Notes: generated from the sequence alone by a model not told the origin. A stretch of DNA of 64,000 bases from Balanoglossus misakiensis (GCA_040954595.2 CM082579.2:13764001-13828000); one strand, 5' to 3'. Shown: positions 1-11,050, counted from the first letter of the stretch. A program made the numbers and translations.

Positions 1-1703
1 GAATCGACTGTTGATTTTGTGGAAACATTAACATGGCCAGTTTTGTCCAGTGGCTGTGATTGAAACCATCTCCAATACCAGAAAAATGCTGATCCAAAAC
101 AAACGTTAAGCACAAATTGTCATTTTGACTCGTATACTCAGAGTTTCGGAAACTTGATCAAGTAATATGACTTCAGAGAGGGGGGGGGAGCAGTATCCCC
201 TTCCATTTATTGGCTGTTTAAACAGATGTGTCAGTTATGTTGAAGCATTCTTCTTGCTTTATGCAGATGCAATTTGCGCCCCCATCCTCTACATACTGTA
301 ATCAGTCTCAGTGTTTGCCTGCTCGAGATTGTCAGTTTTTCATTAAAAGGAAATATTCATTTAAATTAAGCTTTAAATAATCTTATATATGATATTAATT
401 ATGTCTATTAAATGACATTTCATAATATATCAAGATCAACACTTATGTATGACAAAACAGGCCAAAAATGAAAGAAAATCTAAAATTCCTGTATTTTTTA
501 AAAAGTGCAATTTTGCAATGAAAAATGAAAATCTAATGTTTCAGCGGTGTACATTTACTTGCATGAGTTCTAGTGGAGGAGATCATGTTTTGTTTATGAA
601 GTTCAATAGTCAGAAATGCAACGTTTTCATTGTTTCTTGCATTTCCCACAGTGGCAGCCATATTCCTTTATGGCAAAGCTTTATTATTTATCTGGTTAAA
701 ACTTGCAAATGCACTCATATTTAGGGTTAAAAATACTTGTATACAGTTCAGTGCCTACATCTGCATGGACTAATACTAGTAAAGTTTGAAAAAAAATGAT
801 AATTATCCCTAAAGTTTCAACTTATATGCCTGTAAGCGACATACCTTGTATGTGCATGAATTTGTCGTCAACCGGAAACGGATTACTTGTATGAAAATGT
901 TTGGAGTTCTCACAGCGATTTTAAATTCACCACTATTTTCTTGGGCTGGCCATCTGAAAGGCAGCATGGTTGTCAAAGGATAAATCTTTTATGTCAACCG
1001 AGCAACATATTTAATATCATGAAGTGTACACAACATTTGCACTGCTGGAACTATCATGACCACAATACTTGTTTACAATACTTGTTTACCATTGAGGTCA
1101 ACTGGACCCCTATAAAAACGGTAGAACCGTTTTAATCCAGCTGACTTTCAAATTGCAAAGTACCGTCACAATCAAATTTGATAAGCCTATTTATATGCAT
1201 TAATTCAAGTTTAAAGGAAAACTCATGAAAAAATGTGCGTTTTGTGTTTACCCCACTGTGTTCACTGATCAGGTTTGCAAAATACATTCAACCTTATGTA
1301 GTATGGTAATCAAACACTTAAAATGTGATGTCATATAACAAAGGCGTGTTGAAATACCCTGAAAGAAATAAAGTGTCTGTTTTACTTCTTACAATATACC
1401 ATGCCAACAATTCTGCTGATGCAAAATTCAGTTGATGCAACACTTACAGATGTATGCACAGAACATAAAATCAGTATGGGAACCCTCCATTAAAACTTTT
1501 GCACTTTGTACCTGACTTGGCTATTGTCAAGTCGTGTCACTTAATATGTAATATTACCTGTAATCTGTTTGGTTTTGTTATTATTTTGTTATTTCATGCG
1601 TCCTTGAGCTTGGTGGGTGACACACTTTACACACCTGCTTGTTGCATGCATGCCACTATTTTTTGACTAAAAATGTTCCTTCCAGGCCATTAAATTACCT
1701 ATA
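1..1703. other. Anonymous AT-rich DNA, no gene seen
   Basis: Only short open frames without recognisable protein character occur here, and no convincing splice-bounded exon was found on either strand. A G-run lies near 180-189. The stretch could be intron or intergenic DNA upstream of the Q-rich exons at 2.8-4.4 kb. Confidence 0.6.
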
Positions 1704-1878
1704 CAGTAAAACTCCAATTATCCATATCCAATTATCCGAACTGTTTGGTTATCCAAACTGCTGTCATGTCCCCCAAACAGTTCTTTTGTATAGGATCGCT
1801 ATCCGAATAACCCAACTGTCTGCATATCCGAACAAAATCAATGTCCCCCTGTCAGTTCGGATAATTGGAGTTTTACTG
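1704..1878. mobile_element. pogo/Tigger-like MITE, about 175 bp
   Basis: The left end reads CAGTAAAACTCCAATTATCC and the right end is its exact inverse (GGATAATTGGAGTTTTACTG). Both ends are flanked by TA (1702-1703 and 1879-1880). Terminal CAGT, an interior TTATCC and a TA target duplication are the known signature of pogo/Tigger elements of the Tc1/mariner superfamily. The interior repeats the ATTATCCGAAC and ATCCGAAC motifs and has no coding capacity, so this is a non-autonomous copy that would depend on a transposase in trans. Confidence 0.85.
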
Positions 1879-2186
1879 TATTGGGATATATCTTCATTTT
1901 GGCAATTTGTACGATGGGTAAACACTATTTGACGGGCGGAGAAGGCCTGCTTATTGATATGTATTCTATTGCAACCAATCAGTACACATAGTTAGAGACT
2001 GCTCAGCACTCCAGATCTTATATCGAGAGCGGCCACTGTTTCGCGAGTATAAATTTTCGCGTTCTCTTATTTCATTCACTGCATCGTTATCTTCAAAAAA
2101 AATTACGTGACACTTTATTTTTACACTATTTTGGCACTTGCGTATTTGGCGAAAATGTATTGCTCGCGAAAAATTAAAGCCGCTTG

Positions 2187-2504
2187 CACACGTGCCATTG
2201 TTAGGGCGCCCTTTTTGGGATTATAAAATTTGGTAAACATTTCTTATCAGTGACTCAAATACTTTTGCATGCACATGTGTATAAAAGGGACAGGGTCATC
2301 GCCCTCTACGCGCGTCCACAGCAGCGTGACTAAAGGTCACAATGTTCACACGTGATTTGAGTCGCTGTTTAGTGCAGCGCCCCGACCCAGGTCCCACCCC
2401 TCAACACCGTCCCCAAAAAAGCCGCTCTCACCTTTTCACACGTGGCACTTACAAATTAACGCCGCCCTAGGGCCGCTGCTGGGGCGGCGTTGATGGCACG
2501 TGTG
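2187..2504. mobile_element. Foldback element with E-box termini
   Basis: CACACGTGCCAT at 2187-2198 is matched by its inverse ATGGCACGTGTG at 2493-2504. Nested inside is a second hairpin: CCTTTTCACACGTG near 2431-2444 pairs with CACGTGTGAAAGG near 2497-2509, and AACGCCGCCC (2458-2467) pairs with GGGCGGCGTT (2482-2491). A further imperfect inverted pair joins TGACTCAAAT near 2252 to ATTTGAGTCGCTG near 2354. The element is GC- and CpG-rich compared with its surroundings and has no coding capacity. The target duplication and superfamily are not clear, so the limits are approximate. Confidence 0.55.
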
Positions 2505-2768
2505 AAAGGCACTAAAGTGTTTTACAGTATGTACTTTTTAATCCCTTCAAATATTTGAATATGATTAATTCCATGATAAGTGGGACAAGAAACCACAGTT
2601 GATACCCCAAAAAAATATTGAGAAAATAACCCGAAGTTGGAGTTACTGAGCTTTAAATTGATTTCAATAATCTCCCAAGTGAAAATTGGCTGAAGCTCCT
2701 GTAGTCAGTTACCTGTTGGTAGATTGACACATGACAATGATTGACTGTTTACACTTTTGATCTTTTAG

Positions 2769-2987
2769 AGGAATATTCAAGCACTGCAGGAGAATCTAGA
2801 GATGGCACAGAAAATAAGAACTTGAATTGAAGAATCAGCAAGATCAACATGCACGACAAAATCAACTCATAACACAAAGACAACAACAAAAGCAATTACA
2901 AAGATAGCCCAACAACAACAACAAGCAGTGCAAGCACAGCCATCCAATATACAATCAACAAATCAACAACTAAGACACCACTTTCAA
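2769..2987 (+). pseudogene. Internal exon of a glutamine-rich protein, frame-disrupted
   Basis: The exon is bounded by an acceptor (TCTTTTAG ending at 2768) and a strong donor (CAA followed by GTAAGT). It is 219 nt long, exactly 73 codons, and phase 0 at both ends. It opens as a coiled-coil-like segment (RNIQALQENLEMAQKIR), then meets TGA at 2823. In the +1 frame the middle continues as Q/K-rich sequence (LKNQQDQHARQNQ, then QRQQQKQLQ) until TAG. The original frame resumes with QQQQQAVQAQPS and runs to the donor. Two compensating single-base indels therefore explain the disruption while leaving exon length and phase unchanged. Long Q-rich tails with a short coiled coil are common in transcription coactivators, but the protein could not be identified. 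The damage may be pseudogenisation or uncorrected base errors. Confidence 0.5.
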
Positions 2988-3476
2988 GTAAGTTGTCACA
3001 ATAATGTGAACAGTGAATATTTTGAAAACCAAGACTGATACCCGTGTCACTCCTGGGAATTGTTATGTGGGGAAAAATAAAATCATTTTTCTCAAAAAAG
3101 GAGCTTTCTTGATGTTACAAATAACATGTTCTGTGCCATTCCCGAAATTATCTTAATGTATTTGGGACCTGACAGTCACACAGAATAAATTCAAAGCACT
3201 ATTTGCCCAAAGCAGACCTAAATTACAGACAGAGGAATACAACAAATCTTGTCTCATTCTTATTTTCAATTCTTCTAGTTTTTCCATGGTATCAGTGTGG
3301 AAGCACTGATGATAACCTCCGTCAAACAGTTTTAAATGCAGACAATCGTCTTACTCTTATGCACATATGTGTAATTTTGTGTGTACAAAATAAGATCAAA
3401 TCCAAATATCTGCAAATTTTATGTGCATGCATTCAAATAGTGGACTGCCTTCACTTCCTTTCATATTTCTTGCCCA

Positions 3477-3478
<2 letters not shown>

Positions 3479-3509
<31 letters not shown>
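3479..3509. repeat. (TA)n microsatellite
   Basis: About 15 TA dinucleotides inside the inferred intron (2988-4147) between the two Q-rich exons. The rest of that intron shows no other coding or structured element. Confidence 0.95.
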
Positions 3510-3512
<3 letters not shown>

Positions 3513-4147
3513 AAGACTTTCATTTTGTCTCTTCTTTTCACTCAATTTGCTGTTTTTTTTTCCTAATTTACGACACAGAGTATGGTTGCCGCCATCTTGT
3601 CTGTTGTATAGACAGAATTGTGTCATTGATAAAGTTTTTGTAACCAGAATCTCTGCTTTGGCACATGCGCATTAGACGATCATAACCCTTTAACAAAAGT
3701 CTGCTTAGAATTTAAATCACATTGTTTTCAAAATGTCTGCATCTGATTACATGGTGAATTAAAGCTGAAAGCAGTGTTCACTGGGCCCAAGCGATTCCCA
3801 GGGTTTCTACAGAATGCCAAGGATTATCTGCTGTGGATACCAGAAATTTTGTCAAAAAGTTTTGATCCTAAACTGATTTATGTCCTACAAAATCCAAACT
3901 TCTAGATCTATTGGTTAGCCTAGAATTAGGCGTGTACATAATTAATTAGGTCAATGGGGGTCCTGAAATTAACCATCAAATAGTAGACACGACACGACTA
4001 TACCCGAAATTACAGTTACTTTATGCCTCCCTAAATTTCAGTCTGATTGACAAATGTGAAGAACGTTAAAGAGAGCTGTCTCCTGATACATTGCCGCTTT
4101 CTGTGAAGTGACTTTAAAAAGAAAACCATTTTGTTTGCATTCAACAG

Positions 4148-4432
4148 CAACAACAAAAACAACAAGCTAGCGGTACACAACCAACCATTCCACCACCACC
4201 ACCACAACAACAACAACCAGCAGCAACACAACAAACATGGCAACAACAACAGCAGTTCTTACAACAACAGCAATCACAACAACAACAACAGCTGTTACTA
4301 GGACAATAGCCACGGCCGCGACCACAGGTACCTCAGATGGGCTTGGCACCCAGCATGCAACAAACACAGCAACAATCAAGTAGTAGTCTGCTGGCTGATG
4401 ACATGAGTCTTTTTGATATTCTGAATCAATAA
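4148..4432 (+). pseudogene. Terminal Q/P-rich exon with an in-frame TAG
   Basis: The acceptor is TTTGCATTCAACAG ending at 4147. Phase 0 matches the donor at 2987. The reading gives CAA/CAG runs (QQQQQKQQ, PPPPPQQQQ, QQQQQFLQQQQSQQQQQLLLGQ split by other residues), then TAG at 4307-4309 after 53 codons. The same frame then continues for 40 more codons (PRPRPQVPQMGLAPSMQQTQ and onward) to TAA at 4430, ending LLADDMSLFDILNQ. The acidic/hydrophobic end resembles a short activation-type motif. The frame stays in register across the stop, so one C-to-T change (CAG to TAG) is the simplest explanation. An AATAAA at 4428-4433 overlaps the stop. The reverse-strand open frames here are shadows of the CAA repeats. 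Gene identity is unknown. Confidence 0.55.
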
Positions 4433-4796
4433 ATTCATACAGGAAACTGACTATAATGAACACGAGACTGTAGACTTTAATTAAACAGATCAAATAACAC
4501 AGAATGGTTATTCCAGTGTAGTAACAGAATAGACTTGTTCTGTACTAATTCTTGCATTAGCTTTACTTTGTTGCCATCGTAATACCTTATTTCAATATGA
4601 CCATAGTTGTATGCGAGACAGATGTAACTGGTTGTCAGTGTCTATCGTAATACAAAGTCTGCCATACACAAAGCAACTATGCATTGTCTTCTGGTGTGAA
4701 AAAAAGATACTTAGGATGTACTGTAAAACAGGAAATTTTCACGAGCGATAAATTTGCATGAATCATGCAAGAGCCAAAATAACCTGAAAACTAAAA
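4433..4796. other. Short spacer with a palindrome
   Basis: No exon is seen. It contains a TACTGTAAAACAGGAAATTT motif near 4719 that resembles ends of small dispersed elements in invertebrates, and the perfect palindrome arms TTGCATGA/TCATGCAA near 4755. No matching opposite end was found beyond the minisatellite, so no element is called. Confidence 0.4.
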
Positions 4797-5274
4797 AGTG
4801 TCTGGAAATTTCCGACCACTGACCCTTGTCAGTGCTTGGAAATTTCAAGGCTCTCACATTCCCTGAGTGTCCGGAAATTTCCGACCACTGACCCTTGTCA
4901 GTGCTTGGAAATTTCTAAGCTCTCACATTCCCTGAGTGTCTGGAAATTTCCGACCACTGACCCTTGTCAGTGCTTGGAAATTTCAAGGCTCTCACATTCC
5001 CTGAGTGTCCGGAAATTTCCGACCACTGACCCTTGTCAGTGCTTGGAAATTTCTAAGCTCTCACATTCCCTGAGTGTCTGGAAATTTCCGACCACTAACC
5101 CTTGTCAGTGCTTGGAAATTTCCAGGCTCTCACATTCCCTGAGTGTCTGGAAATTTCCGACCACTGACCCTTGTCAGTGCTTGGAAATTTCCAGGCTCTC
5201 ACATTCCCTGAGTGTCTGGAAATTTCCGACCACTGACCCTTGTCAGTGCTTGGAAATTTCCAAGCTCTCACATG
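4797..5274. repeat. 69-bp minisatellite, about 7 copies, kappaB-like sites
   Basis: Each unit starts with GGAAATTTCC (4804, 4873, 4942, 5011, 5080, 5149, 5218), an exact 69-bp period. A second site begins 34 bp into each unit: GGAAATTTCA or GGAAATTTCT in the first four copies, GGAAATTTCC in the last three. Between the two sites lies the hairpin CACTGAC-CCTT-GTCAGTG. Since 69 is 23 codons, the array is open on both strands and gives a repeating 23-residue frame (LEISRLSHS, SVRKFPTTDPCQC). That frame begins at a TTG, not ATG, and has no splice context, so it is not called as a gene. Confidence 0.95.
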
Positions 5275-5808
5275 CCACTGACTCTTTTCCAAGTATTTCA
5301 GCTGCAAAATATGGATTTGTCAATGAGCAGTGCTTATTTCCTAAAATTCATACGAAATCCAACGGATTTGTGTGATACGGATATTAATCTAACAATTCTT
5401 GTAATAAATATTGGGTTTCAGATTTACTTTTTGATGCTATTGTTTTTTTCTGGCGAAATTTTACAAACAATTCACACACTTGCAAATTTTCAATAGAAAT
5501 ATTACTCATGATAAACATGGAGACAAAGTTTCATTAGAAAAAAATCAAAAGGACTGTCATGTACGTGGCTTTGATGGAGACTCAGTTTTTTCACAGATAA
5601 ATTTTAATTTGAGTTTAAAGCCAAAATATGACAAAATGCATTTTTCCTGCTGTACAGCTGCAGGAAAGAGACTAAGAATACCTTTATGTAATTTTTTCAT
5701 TAGAAATTGGCAAAGAATAAGGAATATTTTCATAAATTTCTAACTTTTTCAGCAGTAATTATGTAAAAAAGAGGTTTTTCGGAAATTGGAAAATGTTTTC
5801 TATACTGT
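5275..5808. other. Unassigned DNA
   Basis: AT-rich sequence between the minisatellite and a MITE. Two short open frames are present but neither has splice support or protein character. Confidence 0.55.
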
Positions 5809-6182
5809 TAGTATATACCCATTTTTTCTGCTTCCAAAACGAACATTTAGAGTCATGCATGCCACTGGCCCAATAAAACCTGATAGCCCTTGCTGGGAAC
5901 TGTGATGTAACTAGCATCCCCCTCGAAGTCACGCACATAAACTGATCAATGGTGATTGTGTGTAAAGATACAGTGAAGGCAAGGCTAATCTAAAGTCAAA
6001 ATGGTACTCATCCTTAACAACACATGTATCCTTTGACCAATCAATGGAAAAAAAAAGTCTGTGATTGACTTCAAAGTGATATTAATTACATCACAATTCC
6101 CAGCAAGGGGTATCGTGCTTTATTGGGGCAGTGGCATGCATAGTTTTTGGAAGCAAAGCTGACAAAATACAGCTATATACTA
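5809..6182. mobile_element. MITE-like element with long inverted ends, about 374 bp
   Basis: The ends TAGTATATA (5809) and TATATACTA (6174-6182) are inverse. Long imperfect inverted arms follow inward: GCTTCCAAAA, ATGCATGCCACTG, CCAATAAA, CCTTGCTGGGAA and TGTGATGTAA on the left recur inverted, in the same order, on the right (TTACATCACAATTCCCAGCA through GGCATGCATAG). The centre is unique and non-coding. An 11-bp interruption lies in the left arm near 5841-5853. No transposase is present and the superfamily is not assigned. Confidence 0.75.
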
Positions 6183-7470
6183 GACTAATATTTCATTAAA
6201 GCCTGATCATTAAACTGAAGAACGTATCTCTAAAATTGCTCTCTATTTCTCCCTCAGGGAAAAGAGCAATAGACAAAACTTTGAGTGACAGATCTTCCAG
6301 TTGTGTACTTATCATTTGTATTACCCAATCACAGACTTTGTGTTATTGGTCATTTATCTGTCCAATTTTAATACTCTTGTGTTCAGTGGAGCATTACACC
6401 AAAGAAGTCACACTATGACAGTGACAATAAAACACTTGCAAAAACATGGATTGCTCAGGTCAGCCTATCTGGTTACAGATTACCTGTGAACCAACTAATC
6501 CAGCTATAATGAATGTGTTTCATTATATACAGAGAATTGTAGGTTGTTTGAGACGTGTTAATATCACACTCTAGCATGGGGCAATGTTCACACGTTTATA
6601 TTTATCATGTGAAAGCCACAAAGTCACCAGCTCTTGATGTTCATTTTTTTTGGAATAATTTGTTATGATCTGATTGCTGAAAATTGAATTGAAGCTGAAC
6701 CTACAGCATATGTGTGGACATAACATGTTTATACTTCCATGTAGTAATTTGTGTTACAGCCAAACAATTAAATAACACCATTATAACAAAATTAACGAAA
6801 CTCACCCCAGGGCTATCACTAATTTGAAGGGATGCTGATCCAGAGTTAATGGTTCATTGGGGAGTCTAACAGTGTTTTGAAATGTCACATTGTAATTTGA
6901 AAGTTAGGCTTGGGTAGTGACAATGTTATTACATTGTTGTGTACAAAATTTGAATGGAGCTCTATGAAAAGAGAAAAGTGGTGTGTGGAAAAAATCAGTC
7001 TCTGTGCTAATATCCAGTGCCTTCATTCGACTCTCAAGGAAAGTTTGGTAAAACAATGAACTTTTTGTGTGTCAGCATTATTGGGAAAGATTAAGCCCAC
7101 ACATGTATTCAATTTAGATAAAAATGGAAAATTACCATCAGCCTTTTTTCTTAGCACTCTCACCTTTCACCCAATTCCCTGTGTAGACATCCAATTTTCC
7201 AGCAGGAAACAATGGATTTGGACCAAACCATTCGTTCACTTGAATATATATGTAATATCTGTATGTATGTAACACCTGTATTCTTTGCAGTCATCATTTA
7301 ATCATTTATGCATGAGAACACCTTTCTAGTAATGATAGAACTTACAGTCTATTTGATGATCTCAATTATATGCAAACCACCAGGATGTTTCATTTGACTA
7401 ATGAACTCAAGGTAATGCGCCACCATAGTGTAGATTGCTGATATAAAAGGACACCATGCATATACTTAGT
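6183..7470. other. Anonymous DNA, no gene seen
   Basis: Short open frames only; no splice-bounded coding segment, RNA gene or organised repeat was recognised on either strand. Confidence 0.55.
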
Positions 7471-7536
7471 CAGTTCACCTCTGTATCCAGACCGGCCACA
7501 TGTATGAACTGAAGATGTCTATGTTCAATTTCAGGT
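7471..7536 (+). repeat. Duplicated 65-bp hairpin module, copy 1
   Basis: The module starts CAGTTCACC, contains CCAGACCGGCCACA, then TGAACTGA, and ends TTCAATTTCAG. CAGTTCA and TGAACTG are inverse and could form a stem around a loop of about 26 nt. Copy 2 lies 255 bp downstream. It resembles neither a tRNA nor a known snoRNA closely enough to name. Confidence 0.6.
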
Positions 7537-7725
7537 TAGTTTTCCTTGTACTTTACCTGTAGCTTGAAGCATTTTTATATAGGTGCATTCTACTGGCTCA
7601 TTTTAGCACAAGTAATTGGTGTCTGAACTTGCGTCAAGTCTTCAATTGTACTTCTGTATTTTTCACTTGCATGAATTTTTGTGTATTCTGCTGTAGGTGA
7701 ACTCCCATACATGTGCGTAATTTAG

Positions 7726-7789
7726 CAGTTCACCTGTGTAGCCAGACCGGCCACACATATGAACTGATGATGTCCCTGTTCAATTTCAG
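7726..7789 (+). repeat. Duplicated 65-bp hairpin module, copy 2
   Basis: It has the same layout as the module at 7471, with several substitutions; CAGTTCA, CCAGACCGGCCACA, TGAACTG and TTCAATTTCAG are all kept. Just upstream, AGGTGAACT near 7695 forms a second inverted pair with AGTTCACCT of this copy. Confidence 0.6.
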
Positions 7790-8939
7790 TTAAGAAATGT
7801 TATAGGCCTATGTCTTGTGAAACCTTTAAACCATGTTGGTGTGTTTTGTGGTGAACGGCGACACCCGTGACAAGTATGTTAGAATCAAACTATTAGATGC
7901 ATGTGAAGAAATATAGTCTGTTATAAGGAAGTGACTGGAGTGAAGGAGACCTCGTACGACGAAAAGTACTTTAATAGACTCGAAATGCAATCAAATTACA
8001 ATCGAGATATAATGCATTTATATATGCTTAAAAAGGTAAATTAATGAATGGTGTCAACAAAATAAACGTTCATGATACATTTAGATCATTTTCTCGTCCA
8101 GCTAGGGGGTTCAACGTCAAAAGGAAAGTTCACTATTCAAATGCAAATAAAGTCATTAAAGAGTCCTAATCTCTTCTATCCAGTGACCATAGTAGCCAAA
8201 CAATTAAAATCACATGTTTTTAATATCAATATTCACATACATTGCTTTTTACTTTTCTTGAATTTCCTAACATTTTTTTATTTTAACAAAAACAAGAGCC
8301 TTTCATGACCACTTATTGACTTTCGAAAATATTTCATGTAATCAGCCATTCATTTTATGTGTGTGTGAAGAATGACCCTCTGAGGCTGTTGAATCATGTA
8401 TAGTGCTGAAGGGGAGGGGGGGACACCATTCCTCAATTTTGTTGATTTTGCATAAGATGCTAAGTTGGTATTTTCCACACATTGCTTTTTGTACTGAGAA
8501 TTACTCAGTTCTTAAGAAGAGCTTTTGACTAACATTTCATTGTATTTACAAGACTGCCAGAGTATGTAAATAGTATATGCAGCATTAGGAAGGAATATCT
8601 TTGATATTTTTATTCCAACAATTTTCCTATCATGATAAATAAGTAGACAGATATATCATGTTAGGATTTTTGCATACTTAAAATAAATATTCTGATAAAA
8701 TGAGTGCTTTTGTCTGTCTCTTTGATTTCAGGTGAGGATCAGTATTTGTTGTTGCTTTTCCTGCACAGATTCCAATTAGAAGGCAATTGTGATTACCAGT
8801 ATGTTCTGTCTGATTGAAGTTTGAGTTTTCTTAGGACCTGAATATCGCTCTAACAAATGGTTTGCTTTCAGATGTGGAGTTAAGCGCTGGTGATAGTTTT
8901 GGCTATTCTGTTCTCTCACTTTGGCTGTTCTGTTCTCTG
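7790..8939. other. Anonymous DNA, no gene seen
   Basis: AT-rich, with only short open frames and a G-run near 8411-8422. No exon, RNA gene or organised repeat was recognised. Confidence 0.5.
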
Positions 8940-9540
8940 TTTTTGTCTGATCTCGGACACATTAGCTGAAAACTACTGGTCAGATTTCTTTGAAAATTGG
9001 TATGCATATATCTTCTGCCAACATCACAGAGCTCTATAAGTTTTGACCTTATATCGTGAATTTTCTACTTTTTATGACTTTTGTCATTTTTTCCACATCT
9101 TCTATGAAAGTGATTGGTCGATTTCTCTAAAAAAAATTCAGTATAATTATAAAGCTTCCTATAGGTGATCTTTGTTTTTTTTTCAAATTGTTGCTAAGTT
9201 TGCGTATTTGTAATTATGGGCCAAATTTTGCAATTTTTGGTCAAAATTCGTTTTCTCGGAAGTCGCTTGTCAGATTGCTTTGAAAATTGGTAGGCATGTT
9301 TTCAGGGTTAAGCAATTGTGAGTTGTGTTAAATTTTTGCTGAAATGTGCATATTTATGTTCTTGAGGTAGGGCCTAACTGTTGCAATTTTTCGTCAGAAG
9401 TTTTTGTCCTTGAAACCTCTTGTTAGATTGCTTTGAACTTCGGTAAGCATGTTCCTTATACTGATTGATGTAAGATATTGTACAATTATGGTGATGTTTG
9501 AATATTTGAGTTTGGCAGTTTTGGGACAGTTTTTTGAAAT
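8940..9540 (+). repeat. Diverged repeat modules of about 150 bp, group 1
   Basis: The phrase CAGATTGCTTTGAAAATTGG, or a near variant, recurs at 8981, 9271 and 9424, each followed by a TAGGCATGTT-like stretch and then an ATTTTTGGTCA/TTTTTCGTCA-like stretch. Related modules reappear at 12.7-13.1 kb, so this is a dispersed family arranged locally in tandem. It has no coding capacity. Confidence 0.6.
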
Positions 9541-10639
9541 TAGGTCATATCAGCTCGTGTGGTATTAGGTCAATAACAACAAATTAAGTCCAAACGTTGG
9601 CCACGCTTCCTACTTTAATATAGCACAAGTATGAAAAAACGACCAGTTTGTGTTACGTTACCTGCTTTCATTGAGAGCAGCGCCCGCAAGTGAGTTTTTT
9701 AGAAAATTTGATCAAATTCATGATGAATCGAATTGAATCGACGTTTATTCCAGCTGGGAGCACTTTATAGACTACAAAGTTGTTTTGTTAGATGGGTAAA
9801 ATTTAAGACCACTCGACCAATGCAGAGGGAAGTTGTCAAAATCGACGAAACAAAGCGAGAAAATGGCAATTTGCGCTGTCGACATATTTCTTCTCCTGCC
9901 TCGAATTATCAATCCCATGGAACCCCCCCCCCCCCGGCGCGCCCGAAAAAAATATATATCAATCAGGGATCATCATAAAACTCGACTATGAATCGGACAT
10001 GAAATCAAACTCGACGATGGAAAAGCAGCCGATTCCGAGATAAACGCATCCCGATAGGATGAGAACTCCGCCATGTGACTTCATCTAATTTCTCTGCAAA
10101 CATGGAGGGGTTGTACGTTGGTAATGTGTTTACAAAGCAAAGTTAAGACATAAGTCCGAACATGACCGTGGTCCGAAGCTTGGACACTCTTATCAAACAG
10201 AGCAGTACAGTGTGTGGAGACATCGCCCGTAAGACACACCACCGGCCCTGCCACACTGAGCTGCAATATGCTCTTGGCTCGTAGCCGTCCCAGTCGGTAA
10301 CAAGTCGTTACGGCACTTATTCTTTTCGGTTCGGCCTTTAATGTACGCGACCCCGGCCGTTTCGTCCTAGCTGCAAACCGATTCTTCAATTTGCAGTTCA
10401 GTAAAGTTGGCGAACGGGATAGTCTGTTAACGGAAAACGCAGGCCTATACACAGTGCTGGCGAACGGGACAAAAGGCCACAATAAAAGCGAGCGTGTTGT
10501 CAGATCAGTGGGACTATCATAACACGAATACATAACATGTGGAAGGGCTAGGCCTAATTTTCTCCTGAGAAAGTTCAATTCGTGTTCTGTCGATGTGAAA
10601 TTGTGTTTATTTAATGCTTTTTGTAATAACATTTATGAC
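9541..10639. other. CpG-richer stretch, left part
   Basis: CpG density is visibly higher than in flanking DNA, with a C-run at about 9926-9938. The 183-codon reverse open frame at 10081-10632 is mixed in composition, has no recognisable domain and no splice signals, and is not called as a gene; CpG-rich DNA readily gives long open frames. A 14-codon frame starts at ATG 10102 (MEGLYVGNVFTKQS). The stretch could be part of a promoter region. Confidence 0.4.
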
Positions 10640-11050
10640 TTTCATTTATGGTGCGATTATAATATCCGGAATATCATCGTATGTCACAACAATGCACTTC
10701 GAAGACTTCTTGGTCACCCGGACACGAAAGTGCCTCTAAAATATTTTTTCTAAACGCCGTAAACTGCTTCTCCGTCATGAGAAGAAAAGTCGCTTTTAAT
10801 TTTTCTGTTCGTCTCTGTACTAGTCCCAATGTTTTGATCAATCGTCTTGTCTCATGAGATATGCGCTTTTATGGACTACATACCCACTGGATTGACATTT
10901 TACATTGATTCTTAAAACTATTATATTTTTTACATTTATTTCATGTATTACTTTTCTAGTGTTTTTGTCAGTTTTTGTAACCTATTTCTATGGACGGTTG
11001 TGTCTGAAATAAAGATAAATAATAATCATAATAATAATAAAATAATAATT
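10640..11050 (+). mobile_element. Possible 3' end of a non-LTR retrotransposon
   Basis: The segment ends with a T-rich stretch, then TCTGAAATAAAGATAAATAA, then an irregular ATAATA-type tail (about 11020-11050). A polyadenylation-like AATAAA followed by a short tandem AT tail is the usual look of LINE/SINE 3' ends. No reverse-transcriptase coding sequence is visible upstream and no target duplication was found, so the left limit is a guess. Confidence 0.35.

Noticed and set aside
3203-3643. 146-codon forward frame containing a run of I-Y repeats
   Set aside because: It reads through a (TA)n microsatellite inside the inferred intron and has no protein-like character.
4031-4493. Reverse-strand frames rich in V, L and W
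   Set aside because: They are antisense readings of the CAA/CAG repeats in the forward Q-rich exon.
4836-5375. 179-codon open frame with a 23-residue repeat
   Set aside because: The 69-bp period keeps any stop-free frame open on both strands; the start is TTG and there is no exon context. It is a minisatellite, not a repeat protein.
10081-10632. 183-codon reverse-strand open frame
   Set aside because: No recognisable domain, no splice or start context, and it lies in CpG-rich DNA where stops are rare.
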